Source of the DNA: JAFDXJ01 sp038257845
GTDB lineage: Bacteria; Bacteroidota; Bacteroidia; Chitinophagales; Chitinophagaceae
Length of the DNA stretch: 33,880 bases
Direction of reading: 5' to 3'
NCBI GenBank assembly: GCA_038257845.1
Contig: JBBSQL010000033.1
Location: 1 to 33,880, forward strand
Shown here: in pieces, positions 1 through 7,420 of the stretch
Position numbering within the stretch: position 1 is the stretch's first letter
How the letters are laid out: each line of letters begins with the position of its first letter
Program-made: the position numbers and the translations under genes
The notes under the pieces: generated by a model
Seen by the model: only the letters and a program-made list of their open reading frames with translations
Told to the model about the DNA's origin: nothing
Database searches by the model: none

Positions 1-2
1 GC

Positions 3-215
3 ATTTCATTTGCAGCGTATAAGCTTTATAAAGAATTAGAAAGGCAACTCTACCAGAAGAAAGCAAATATCAGTCCTGCGTATGCTATTGAAATAGCTGA
101 AAATATTTTTGAAGTCACTATAAAATTACCGCACAGTGGGAAAAGCAAAAAGAAAATACTCCTTCTAACGGATGAACAAAAATATTTAAATTCAATTTTT
201 AATTTTGGGTGTTAA
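3..215 (+). CDS. IS1634/IS4-type transposase, C-terminal fragment
   Basis: Reading frame 3 is open from the left edge of the window to a TAA at 213-215 and gives about 70 residues. It contains FAAYKLYKELERQL followed by a segment with AIEIAENIF and ends near LTDEQKYLNSIF. This order (a kvYKELER helix, an 'a.eia..i' helix, then a final 'eqk.l...f' helix) is what I recall at the C-terminus of IS1634-group DDE transposases. The catalytic residues would lie upstream, outside the window, so it cannot be said whether the element is intact. The assignment rests on recognition of a short tail and was not searched. Confidence 0.65.
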   Translation: MSFAAYKLYKELERQLYQKKANISPAYAIEIAENIFEVTIKLPHSGKSKKKILLLTDEQKYLNSIFNFGC

Positions 216-217
216 AA

Positions 218-230
218 TGCGGAAGTCAGG
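218..230. repeat. possible right terminal inverted repeat of the IS element
   Basis: TGCGGAAGTCAGG lies three bases after the transposase stop codon. Elements of this group often end close to the transposase stop in a sequence of this kind. The left end is outside the window, so the inverted repeat cannot be matched, and no target duplication can be tested. Confidence 0.3.
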
Positions 231-259
231 CCTCGGCTAAATAAATTTGAATTTTTTTT

Positions 260-298
260 AAATACATCTCATCTTTTTTTGTGGGATGTATTTTTTTA
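260..298 (+). terminator. intrinsic terminator-like hairpin
   Basis: AAATACATC (260-268) pairs perfectly with GATGTATTT (285-293) around a 16-base loop and is followed by more T residues. It would end transcription coming from the transposase side before the protease gene at 444. The long loop makes it weaker than the other terminators in the window. Confidence 0.55.
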
Positions 299-443
299 TT
301 TTATATCTTGCCCGCAATCCGACCTATTAAAGTCTAATAATTTTTAACTGCTTGAAAACACCAGGTATTAGAATGCTTTATTTAAAAGTTTCTTTACCAA
401 AAAAGCCTGTGTCTTATTTATTCATCATAAAAACTAAACAGTT

Positions 444-2810
444 ATGAAAAAACAATTCTTAATGGTGTTCTTCCTGGGTTTTTTATTCCCGGCATTCTCC
501 CAAAACATGCGGAGTGAAATAGCCGGCAGTAATGGTGTGTCAAAACATTTTACAGATTTTTCAACAAGTAAACAGGTTGCTTTTAATCCGAAAAATGTGA
601 ATACTGTTTTTGGTTTCACGGGAAGCGAATCACTCGTTTTAATTCGCGCAGAAACAGATATTTTGGGCAATGTGAATTACCGTTATGCACAAACATATAT
701 GAATATTCCTGTAGAAAATGCCATGTATATAGTTCAGGCAAAAGCCGGTAAAATGGTGGGTGCGAGTGGGGAAATTGTTACTGCATTCGATGCGCAAATG
801 TCATTCCGCAATAATGCAAAGATCAGTGCAAAAAATGCAGTGGATATTGGATTGCAATTTGTACATGCACAATCTTATATGTGGCAGGATGCTCGTGCAG
901 AAGAGATTTTAAAAGATCAAATGAAAGACAAGAATGCAACGTATTTTCCTACTGCAAAATTAGTATGGTATAATGATGGAGAAAATATTGACCCGTCAAA
1001 ATTAATACTTGCCTATAAGGTAGATATTTACGCAACAGAACCCATGAGCCGTGCCTATTATTTTATAGACGCGCAATCGGGGAAAGTATTGGGTCAAAAA
1101 GAAATCCTGCATACTGTAGATGCCGTTGGTACTGCAAATACCCTGTATAGCGGCACACAAACAATTCATAGTGATAATTTTAATGGAAGTTATCGCTTGC
1201 ATGATTATAGCCGCGGAAACGGAATCACCACGTATGACTGGTCTAATAATAAAAATGATATCACAAGTCCAACTGCAAATTTCAACCTTTCCGGCCTACC
1301 ACGAAATGGCCTGGATGCGCATTGGGGCGTGGAAATGACTTATGATTATTATAAAGTAAATTTCAACAGGAACAGTTTGGATAACAATGGAATTTTACTG
1401 AACAGTTATGTAAACCGTGGTGGATTTTTATATAGTAATAATGCATCATGGGATGGCAATAATATGAATTACGGAAAACGCAGTGGTACTACAAATGGTG
1501 TAACTGGTATTGATGTAACAGGCCATGAGTTGACTCATGGTTTTACCCAATACACTTCCAATCTTAATTATAACGGCGAAAGTGGTGGCATGAATGAAAG
1601 CATGAGTGATATCATGGGCAAGAGTGTACAATTTTGGGCAAAACCTGCAGATAAGAATTGGCTGCTAAGTAATGATATGAACTGGGCAATTCGTGATATG
1701 AGTAACCCGAATGCGTTTCAGCAACCTGATTGTTATGGCGGCCTTTACTGGAAATCAAATGCTGATGTACATATTTTAAGTGGTGTTGGCAATTTCATGT
1801 TTTATCTTTTAGTGGATGGTGGTACAGGCACGAATGATATTGGAAATGCATATACCGTTCAGGGGCTTGGGTTATCAAAAGCTGACCAGATCATTTACCG
1901 TACCAATACTACATATCTTGTTCCCAATTCAAATTATGCGGATTGGAGAACTGCTTCTATCAGTGCTGCAACTGATTTATATGGCATCAATTCTAATGAA
2001 GTGATACAGGTAAAAAATGCCTGGTATGCAGTAGGCATCGGTACTGCAGGAGGCGGCAATAATTATTGCCCATCAAAAGGAAACAGTTCTGATCATGGCT
2101 ATATTCAAAGAGTGCGTATCCTGGGGACATCGCTCAACAATGGAAGCGGTGATGATGGAGGCTATGGCGACTATACTTCCATTAGTACAAATCTTTCTAA
2201 AGGCACTGAGTATATATTATTCTTAAAAGCAGCATTCCCCGGATCAGATTATGCAACCGGCTGGACATTATATATTGATTATAATGGGGATAAAGATTTT
2301 AATGATGCAGGAGAAATGATTGCTACAAATAGTTATGATGCAGGCACACAACTTGACACCATTCACTTTACTATTCCAGCCAGCGCTGCGAATGGCGCTA
2401 CACGCATGCGTATTCAAATGCACACCGGTAATCCTGTAACAGATCCTTGCGCAGTATTTGATTATGGTGAAGTAGAAGATTATACGGTGAATATTTCAGG
2501 CAGTGGTTTGATGAATACTTTTGCAATTCCCTCCAATGAATCTGCAAAAAATATCCTCGTTAGTCCTAATCCTGTTACAGGATCATTTGCAAATGTGAGT
2601 TTCGCATTACCTCAGGATGGAAATGTTGTTTTAAAATTATATGACATTAATGGCCGTCAAATGCGCATTCAAAATGCAGGCAATATGATCAAAGGAAATC
2701 ATACCATTACATTGTCAGAATTAAACAAACTTCCGGCAGGAAATTATAAACTGGTATTGGAACAAAATAATCAGCCTGTTTATAAAACCAGTTTGATGGT
2801 TGTAAAATAA
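444..2810 (+). CDS. secreted M4 (thermolysin-family) zinc metalloprotease with GEVED domain and T9SS sorting domain
   Basis: This is a 788-residue secreted endopeptidase. A signal peptide covers residues 1-20 (hydrophobic core, then AFSQ). A thermolysin-type propeptide (FTP/PepSY-like) fills roughly 40-215. The catalytic domain has HELTH at 361-365, the third zinc ligand E385 in GGMNESMSD, and the probable catalytic His443 in DVHILSGVGN, so the active site looks complete. A GEVED-type module spans about 541-685 and ends with GEVEDYTV. Residues about 705-788 (SPNPV, LYDINGR, LPAGNYKLV) form a type A sorting domain, which marks cargo of the type IX secretion system that is exported and usually anchored at the surface or released. 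It stands alone: hairpins lie on both sides. A likely role is breakdown of external protein. No clear promoter was found in the 140 bases upstream. Confidence 0.95.
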   Translation: MKKQFLMVFFLGFLFPAFSQNMRSEIAGSNGVSKHFTDFSTSKQVAFNPKNVNTVFGFTGSESLVLIRAETDILGNVNYRYAQTYMNIPVENAMYIVQAKAGKMVGASGEIVTAFDAQMSFRNNAKISAKNAVDIGLQFVHAQSYMWQDARAEEILKDQMKDKNATYFPTAKLVWYNDGENIDPSKLILAYKVDIYATEPMSRAYYFIDAQSGKVLGQKEILHTVDAVGTANTLYSGTQTIHSDNFNGSYRLHDYSRGNGITTYDWSNNKNDITSPTANFNLSGLPRNGLDAHWGVEMTYDYYKVNFNRNSLDNNGILLNSYVNRGGFLYSNNASWDGNNMNYGKRSGTTNGVTGIDVTGHELTHGFTQYTSNLNYNGESGGMNESMSDIMGKSVQFWAKPADKNWLLSNDMNWAIRDMSNPNAFQQPDCYGGLYWKSNADVHILSGVGNFMFYLLVDGGTGTNDIGNAYTVQGLGLSKADQIIYRTNTTYLVPNSNYADWRTASISAATDLYGINSNEVIQVKNAWYAVGIGTAGGGNNYCPSKGNSSDHGYIQRVRILGTSLNNGSGDDGGYGDYTSISTNLSKGTEYILFLKAAFPGSDYATGWTLYIDYNGDKDFNDAGEMIATNSYDAGTQLDTIHFTIPASAANGATRMRIQMHTGNPVTDPCAVFDYGEVEDYTVNISGSGLMNTFAIPSNESAKNILVSPNPVTGSFANVSFALPQDGNVVLKLYDINGRQMRIQNAGNMIKGNHTITLSELNKLPAGNYKLVLEQNNQPVYKTSLMVVK

Positions 2811-2832
2811 AATAACAATTTTTAATTACTTC

Positions 2833-2869
2833 AAAATGCAAAACCAAAATTTGGTTTTGCATTTTTTTT
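2833..2869 (+). terminator. strong intrinsic terminator after the metalloprotease
   Basis: AAAATGCAAAACCAAA (2833-2848) and its exact complement (2850-2865) make a 16-bp perfect stem with a minimal loop, followed by a T run. It lies 22 bases after the protease stop codon. Confidence 0.9.
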
Positions 2870-2939
2870 ATTTTAAAAAATAAAACAACCAAGAAAAATG
2901 TCCTGTTTCCTGCAATCATGTTTTATCATTTTATGCTGT

Positions 2940-2947
2940 TATCTTTA
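2940..2947 (+). promoter_or_regulatory. -7 box candidate for hflX (TATCTTTA)
   Basis: TATCTTTA differs from the phylum consensus TAnnTTTG only in the last base. It sits 15 bases before the TTG start of hflX, so the leader would be about 10 bases. No good -33 TTG was seen. Confidence 0.4.
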
Positions 2948-2961
2948 CAAAAAAGAAATCA

Positions 2962-4149
2962 TTGATAGAAAAAATTAAACAGGTTCAGAATGAAGAAAGC
3001 GCCGTATTGATTGGCCTGGTACAAGGCAGCGACACATTTGAAAAAGTGGAAGAATACCTCGACGAACTTGCATTCCTGGCAGAAACTGCAGGCGCGCAAA
3101 CAAAAAAAAGATTTATTCAAAAACTGCCGCATCCTGATAGTAAAACTTTTATTGGAAAAGGTAAACTGGAAGAGATAAAAAATTATGTGAAGCAACATGC
3201 CATTGATCTCGCCATTTTTGATGATGAACTTTCCGGCTCACAAATTTTAAATATTGAAAAAGTCATTGAAATAAAAATTCTCGACAGGAGCAGCCTCATC
3301 CTCGATATTTTCGCGCGACGTGCACGCACTGCGCAAGCAAAAGTGCAGGTGGAGCTGGCGCAATACCAATATTTATTACCGCGCTTAAAAGGCATGTGGA
3401 AACACCTGGAAAGACAGGGTGGTGGTATTGGTACAAGAGGCCCGGGAGAAACAGAAATTGAAACAGACAGGCGGATCGTGAAAGATAAAATTTCATTGCT
3501 AAGAAAAAAATTGCTGGATATAGACAAGCAGGCATTTACGCAGCGAAAAGACCGGGAAGAATTTATCCGCGTTTCATTAGTTGGTTATACAAATGTGGGC
3601 AAAAGTACATTGATGAATTTGCTGAGCAAAAGTGACGTGTTTGCAGAAAATAAATTATTTGCAACACTTGATACTACCACGCGGAAAGTGGTTTTTGAAA
3701 CCACGCCATTTCTCCTGAGTGATACAGTTGGTTTTATTCGGAAACTGCCCCATCAATTAGTGGAAAGTTTTAAAAGCACATTGGATGAAGTGCGCGAAGC
3801 GGATATTTTATTGCATGTCGTAGATATTTCACACAATGAATTTGAAGAACAAATCGGCATCGTTAATAAAACATTGCAGGAAATAAAAGCTTTTGATAAA
3901 CCCACCATTTTTGTCTTCAATAAAATGGATCAATATGAAGAAAATACATTTGATGAATGGCTGGGCGCTGAAGAACGCGCGGAGCTATTGCAAAATCTTC
4001 ATAAAAAATGGGAAGAAATAACTTCGGGAAAATGCATTTTTATTTCTGCAAAAGAAAAAACAAACCTGGAAGCTTTGCGGGAAAAAATATTACTGGAAGT
4101 CCGTAAATATTACCAGGAAAAATATCCCTACAAAGTTACTTTTTTTTAA
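2962..4149 (+). CDS. hflX: GTPase HflX
   Basis: This is a 395-residue ribosome-associated GTPase of the Obg-HflX group. In characterised bacteria HflX binds the 50S subunit and can split stalled or hibernating ribosomes, especially in stress. Residues 1-195 form the HflX N-domain with its glycine-rich linker (GGGIGTRGPGETEIETDRR ending near 171). The G domain follows: G1 GYTNVGKST at 208-216, G3 DTVGF at 254-258, G4 NKMD at 320-323 and G5 SAKE at 362-365. The start is a TTG. No in-frame ATG occurs before residue 145, and the N-terminus beginning MIEK fits the family, so TTG is accepted. The Rieske gene begins on the last base of the stop codon (TAATG), so the two are likely translated together. 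Confidence 0.95.
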   Translation: MIEKIKQVQNEESAVLIGLVQGSDTFEKVEEYLDELAFLAETAGAQTKKRFIQKLPHPDSKTFIGKGKLEEIKNYVKQHAIDLAIFDDELSGSQILNIEKVIEIKILDRSSLILDIFARRARTAQAKVQVELAQYQYLLPRLKGMWKHLERQGGGIGTRGPGETEIETDRRIVKDKISLLRKKLLDIDKQAFTQRKDREEFIRVSLVGYTNVGKSTLMNLLSKSDVFAENKLFATLDTTTRKVVFETTPFLLSDTVGFIRKLPHQLVESFKSTLDEVREADILLHVVDISHNEFEEQIGIVNKTLQEIKAFDKPTIFVFNKMDQYEENTFDEWLGAEERAELLQNLHKKWEEITSGKCIFISAKEKTNLEALREKILLEVRKYYQEKYPYKVTFF

Positions 4150-4484
4150 TGGAAAATCAGACACAGATACAATGGAAAAAGATCGCAGCAAAGCGGGAAG
4201 AACTTCATTTTGGAGAAAATAAAATTGCATCAATACTTTTTGAAGGTAAAAAAATCTGCATCATTGCAACGCCTTCCGGACTTCGCGCCTGCGTGGATCG
4301 TTGTCCACATGCGGGTGGCAGTTTATCGGAAGGATTTATTGATAGCAAAGGAAATATTGTTTGCATGGTGCACCAGTATGCATTTAATCTTACACATGGA
4401 AGAGATGCTTTGAATGAAGGCTATAAATTAAAAATATTTGAAGTGATGGAAAATGAGGAAGGGATTTTTATTGGCATACTATGA
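4149..4484 (+). CDS. Rieske [2Fe-2S] domain ferredoxin-like protein
   Basis: This is a 111-residue, single-domain Rieske protein. The cluster ligands are visible as C52-P-H54 (in DRCPHAGG) and C72-M-V-H75 (in CMVHQYAF), the two Cys and two His expected. There is no signal peptide or membrane segment, so it should act in the cytoplasm as an electron carrier or as a small subunit, similar to the NirD/BphF type. The start ATG shares one base with the hflX stop, so it is in the same operon. No oxygenase or reductase partner lies near, so the substrate system is unknown. Confidence 0.9.
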   Translation: MENQTQIQWKKIAAKREELHFGENKIASILFEGKKICIIATPSGLRACVDRCPHAGGSLSEGFIDSKGNIVCMVHQYAFNLTHGRDALNEGYKLKIFEVMENEEGIFIGIL

Positions 4485-4545
4485 AATTCAGTGCAAATAA
4501 ATATTTCACTAGATTAACCCAGTTTAAAAAAAATCCATAACAAAT

Positions 4546-4575
4546 TTTGTTTCAAATCAAATTTAGCTATTTTTG
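4546..4575 (+). promoter_or_regulatory. promoter of tRNA-Asn (TTTG, 18 bp, TATTTTTG)
   Basis: TTTG at 4546-4549 and TATTTTTG at 4568-4575 match the Bacteroidota -33 (TTTG) and -7 (TAnnTTTG) elements with an 18-base spacer. Transcription should begin near 4581, about 20 bases before the tRNA. It is one of the two best promoter matches in the window. Confidence 0.75.
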
Positions 4576-4601
4576 CAGCCCGCTTTTAAAAAACGGGAAA
4601 T

Positions 4602-4678
4602 TCCTGAATAGCTCAGTTGGTTAGAGCATCTGACTGTTAATCAGAGGGTCGCTGGTTCAAGTCCAGCTTCAGGAGCCA
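4602..4678 (+). tRNA. tRNA-Asn (anticodon GTT)
   Basis: A complete cloverleaf can be folded. The acceptor stem is TCCTGAA (4602-4608) with TTCAGGA (4668-4674), followed by discriminator G and an encoded CCA (4676-4678). The D arm carries AGCTCAGTTGGTTAGAGC. The anticodon stem TCTGA/TCAGA holds the loop CTGTTAA with anticodon GTT at 4636-4638. The T arm is GCTGG-TTCAAGT-CCAGC (4651-4667). GTT reads the Asn codons AAC/AAU. Confidence 0.98.
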
Positions 4679-4695
4679 CTTCACAGATATTTTAG

Positions 4696-4725
4696 CCTTA
4701 CAAGAAAATTTGTAAGGTTTTTTTA
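4696..4725 (+). terminator. intrinsic terminator after tRNA-Asn
   Basis: CCTTACAA (4696-4703) pairs with TTGTAAGG (4710-4717) around a 6-base loop, followed by a T run. It begins 17 bases after the CCA end of the tRNA. Confidence 0.85.
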
Positions 4726-4781
4726 TTTCAGCTTCTTCATTTTAATTATTAAAAAGATGTATAACTTTTTAAAATAAAATA

Positions 4782-4802
4782 GTAATAAATTTATTACCTT
4801 TG
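4782..4802 (+). promoter_or_regulatory. hicAB promoter -7 box overlapped by a 16-bp palindrome (candidate operator)
   Basis: GTAATAAATTTATTAC at 4782-4797 is a perfect palindrome. The -7 box TACCTTTG (4795-4802, a full TAnnTTTG match) begins inside it. A DNA-binding antitoxin sitting here would cover the promoter, which is the usual way hicAB operons repress themselves. The -7 box ends three bases before the hicA ATG at 4806, so the message would have almost no leader. No -33 TTG is seen at the normal distance. Confidence 0.55.
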
Positions 4803-4805
4803 ATC

Positions 4806-5002
4806 ATGAAAAGCAGCGAGCTTTTAAGGATTATGAAAAAGGATGGTTGGTATGAATTAAGACAAAAAGGAAGTCATATCATAATGAAACATCCAACTAA
4901 ACAAAATATGATACAGTACCTTTTCATGCTTCAAAAGAAATGAAAAAAGGAACGCTGAGACAAATATTAAAAATGGCAGAAATAGAAACTTCCAAAAGAT
5001 AA
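4806..5002 (+). pseudogene. hicA: hicA toxin gene, frameshifted
   Basis: From ATG 4806 the frame reads MKSSELLRIMKKDGWYELRQ, then KGSHIIMKHPTKQNM, a typical HicA mRNA-interferase N-terminus with the active-site His in GSHIIMKHP. After codon ATG 4908-4910 the family sequence stops and the frame ends at TGA 4941-4943 (45 residues). The rest of HicA (VPFHASKEMKKGTLRQILK, then MAEIETSKR) is found in another frame starting at 4913-4915 and ending in TAA 5000-5002. Restoring one base after 4910 (for example ATG-GAT-ACA, giving M-D-T-VPFH) rejoins the two parts into a normal protein of about 65 residues. The toxin as written would lack its last strand and helix. There is no homopolymer at the break, which argues somewhat against a simple sequencing slip but does not exclude an assembly error. 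Confidence 0.85.
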
Positions 5003-5004
5003 AA

Positions 5005-5400
5005 ATGAAAATTAAACCTACTATTCAGTTAAAAATAATAAAAGAAAAAAAAGGCTATTCAGCAATCGGGCAATGGAAAAACCGCAGCCTTATCACCCGC
5101 GGAGATAGTTTCCGAGAACTTCAAAAAATGATCGTTGAAATGCTGAATCTCGTATTTGAAGACCTGGGCTATACTTATAAAATAGAAGAAATTGAATTGG
5201 AATATGACCTGGAAAGTTTCTTTGAATTTTATAAAGTGATTAATGCAAAAGCGCTTAGTGAACGTATAGGTATGAATCAAAGTTTACTTGCACAATATAT
5301 TAAAGGAATTAAAAAGCCCTCACCCGTTCAAACTAAACGCATTCTTTCTGGTGTACAGCAAATTGGCAGGGAATTATCAGAAGTGAAATTTTTTGTTTGA
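5005..5400 (+). CDS. hicB: HicB-family antitoxin with C-terminal HTH
   Basis: This 131-residue protein begins two bases after the last hicA stop. Residues about 5-75 resemble the HicB fold (partial RNase-H-like, with GYSAIGQWKNRSLITRGDSFRELQ) that binds and blocks HicA. Residues about 78-125 (INAKALSERIGMNQSLLAQYIKG, then KKPSPVQTKRIL) look like an XRE-type helix-turn-helix, used to repress the operon. Unlike hicA, this gene is open from start to end. It may persist as an orphan regulator, or it may protect against a related HicA elsewhere. Identification comes from the fold signature and its place beside hicA. Confidence 0.85.
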   Translation: MKIKPTIQLKIIKEKKGYSAIGQWKNRSLITRGDSFRELQKMIVEMLNLVFEDLGYTYKIEEIELEYDLESFFEFYKVINAKALSERIGMNQSLLAQYIKGIKKPSPVQTKRILSGVQQIGRELSEVKFFV

Positions 5401-5546
5401 AAAACTATTCAAACCGAAATTTCATTTACCTGCATTTCCCCACGGCATAATTCTTGGTTAAATTCCTTCAAAATTAAAAAAGAACAATCCTGCACCTTCG
5501 TGCAACTACTTTTAGGTTGTACTTTCATTCAAATTAAAAATTATCT

Positions 5547-6545
5547 ATGCAATCGGGTGAAGAAATAAACATTCTCAATAAAAAGATAGAACACGCATCG
5601 GAATTTACGGATACCCTCAAACAGGAACTCTCCAAAGTGTTGGTGGGACAGCATTACATGGTTTCAAGATTATTAATTGGCTTATTGAGTAATGGCCATG
5701 TATTGCTGGAAGGTGTGCCCGGACTGGCAAAAACATTGACCATTAAATCAATGGCTCAGGCGATTTCCGCAAAATTCAGCCGTATCCAATTTACCCCGGA
5801 CCTGCTTCCCGCTGATGTAGTTGGTACCATGATCTATAATCAAAGCCGTAATGAATTCTTTGTGCGCAAAGGGCCCATTTTTGCCAACTTCATTCTAGCG
5901 GATGAAATCAATCGCGCGCCGGCAAAAGTGCAAAGCGCTTTACTGGAATGTATGCAGGAACGGCAGGTTACAATTGGCGAAAACACGTATCCATTGGAAG
6001 AACCTTTTCTTGTATTGGCCACGCAAAACCCTTTGGAACAGGAAGGAACCTATGCTTTGCCGGAAGCGCAGGTTGACAGATTCATGCTGAAAATAATTGT
6101 AAAATACCCGCAGAAAGATGAAGAAAAAAAGATCATTCAAAATTTTGTGAATGGTAATGCAAACCAGGTTATACAGCCGGTTGTGACTACACAGCAAATT
6201 TTGGAAAGCCGTAAGCTCGTGAAGGAAATTTATATGGATGAAAAGATTGAAGACTATATTGTTGATATTGTTTTTGCCACGAGGCAGCCTGGTAAATATG
6301 GTTTGCGAAACCTGGAAAATCTCATTCAATATGGAGGTTCGCCACGGGCAAGTGTAAACTTAGCCATGGCCGCGAAAGCCAATGCGTTTTTGAAAAAAAG
6401 AGGTTTTGTAATTCCCGATGATGTAAAGGAAATCGCCGCCGATGTATTGCGCCATCGTATTGGTATGACATACGAAGCAGAAGCAGAAAATATTTCTACA
6501 GAAAGAGTGATCGAGGATATTTTAAAAATCGTACAAGTGCCCTGA
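5547..6545 (+). CDS. MoxR-family AAA+ ATPase
   Basis: This is a 332-residue MoxR-type ATPase, a chaperone-like AAA+ protein that works with VWA-domain partners. Walker A is GVPGLAKT (56-63), with Ala before the Lys as is common in MoxR. Walker B is FILADEINR (115-123). Sensor 1 is ATQNP (158-162), and LPEAQVDRF follows. The C-terminal lid helices fill about 225-332. It opens a four-gene cluster; its stop codon overlaps the DUF58 start by one base (TGATG). A weak promoter candidate, TACTTTTA, lies at 5507-5514, and a small TGCAC-CTTC-GTGCA hairpin lies at 5491-5504 just before it. The protein is cytoplasmic and is expected to remodel the membrane VWA proteins encoded downstream. Confidence 0.95.
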   Translation: MQSGEEINILNKKIEHASEFTDTLKQELSKVLVGQHYMVSRLLIGLLSNGHVLLEGVPGLAKTLTIKSMAQAISAKFSRIQFTPDLLPADVVGTMIYNQSRNEFFVRKGPIFANFILADEINRAPAKVQSALLECMQERQVTIGENTYPLEEPFLVLATQNPLEQEGTYALPEAQVDRFMLKIIVKYPQKDEEKKIIQNFVNGNANQVIQPVVTTQQILESRKLVKEIYMDEKIEDYIVDIVFATRQPGKYGLRNLENLIQYGGSPRASVNLAMAAKANAFLKKRGFVIPDDVKEIAADVLRHRIGMTYEAEAENISTERVIEDILKIVQVP

Positions 6546-7411
6546 TGACAGTAGCAGAAATTGTAAAAAAAGTACGTGAACTTGAAATAAAAAGTAAACG
6601 CCTCTCCAATCATTTATTTAATGGTGAATACCATACTGCTTTTAAAGGAAAAGGAATGGCTTTCAAAGAAGTGCGCGAATACCAGGCCGGCGATGATATC
6701 CGTTTTATAGAATGGAATGTGTCGGCAAGAATGGGCAACACCTATAGCAAAGTGTTTGAGGAAGAAAGAGAACTCAGTGTTTATTTACTCATTGACATTA
6801 GTGCCAGCAGTATGTTTGGAACGAGTATTCAAACAAAAAAAGAACTGGCCACTGAAATCGCCGCTGTGCTTGCGTTTTCAGCGATGAGTAACAATGATAA
6901 AGTGGGACTGATTTTTTTCAGTGATAAAGTCGAAAAATATATTCCGGCAAAATCCGGTAAAGATCATGTGCTTTTTTTAATTCGTTCGATGTTGAGTTTC
7001 GAGCCGAAATCAGTACACACAGATATTACCAAAGCACTGAATTATTTAAATAATGCCACGCGGCATAAAAGCATTGTTTTTATTATAAGCGATTTCGCTG
7101 ATGCTGGTTATCATCAACCTTTACGCGCTGCGGCTAAAAGGCATGACGTGATTGGCTTACAGCTTTTTGATAAAAGAGATGAGCAATTGCCGCGCGTAGG
7201 TTTATTAGAAGTGCGCGACGCGGAAAGTGGCCGGAAAACCTGGTTAAACACCAATGATACATACACGCGTATGCGCTACAATCAGCAATTCCAGCAAATC
7301 CGTAATGATGCAATTGCTACTTTCAGGCACGCGCATGCAGACCTTATGCAGATTGCTATCGGGGATGATTATGTGAAAGTTTTAAAACAATTTTTCTTAA
7401 ACCGCGCCTGA
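6545..7411 (+). CDS. DUF58 domain-containing protein (VWA-like)
   Basis: This is a 288-residue DUF58 protein. The family signature REYQAGDDIRFIEWNVSAR is at about 44-62. A VWA-type metal site follows, with DISASS at 84-89. No membrane segment is seen, so it is probably cytoplasmic. DUF58 genes nearly always follow moxR, and the two are thought to act as a pair. The start ATG overlaps the moxR stop by one base. Spacing to the next gene is nine bases. Confidence 0.92.
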   Translation: MTVAEIVKKVRELEIKSKRLSNHLFNGEYHTAFKGKGMAFKEVREYQAGDDIRFIEWNVSARMGNTYSKVFEEERELSVYLLIDISASSMFGTSIQTKKELATEIAAVLAFSAMSNNDKVGLIFFSDKVEKYIPAKSGKDHVLFLIRSMLSFEPKSVHTDITKALNYLNNATRHKSIVFIISDFADAGYHQPLRAAAKRHDVIGLQLFDKRDEQLPRVGLLEVRDAESGRKTWLNTNDTYTRMRYNQQFQQIRNDAIATFRHAHADLMQIAIGDDYVKVLKQFFLNRA

Positions 7412-7420
7412 TTATTTTAC

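Noticed and set aside
5491..5504. Terminator after hicB (TGCAC-CTTC-GTGCA)
   Set aside because: The stem is only five pairs and no T run follows.
6326..6613. 95-residue minus-strand ORF spanning the moxR/DUF58 junction
   Set aside because: It is antisense to two clear family genes.
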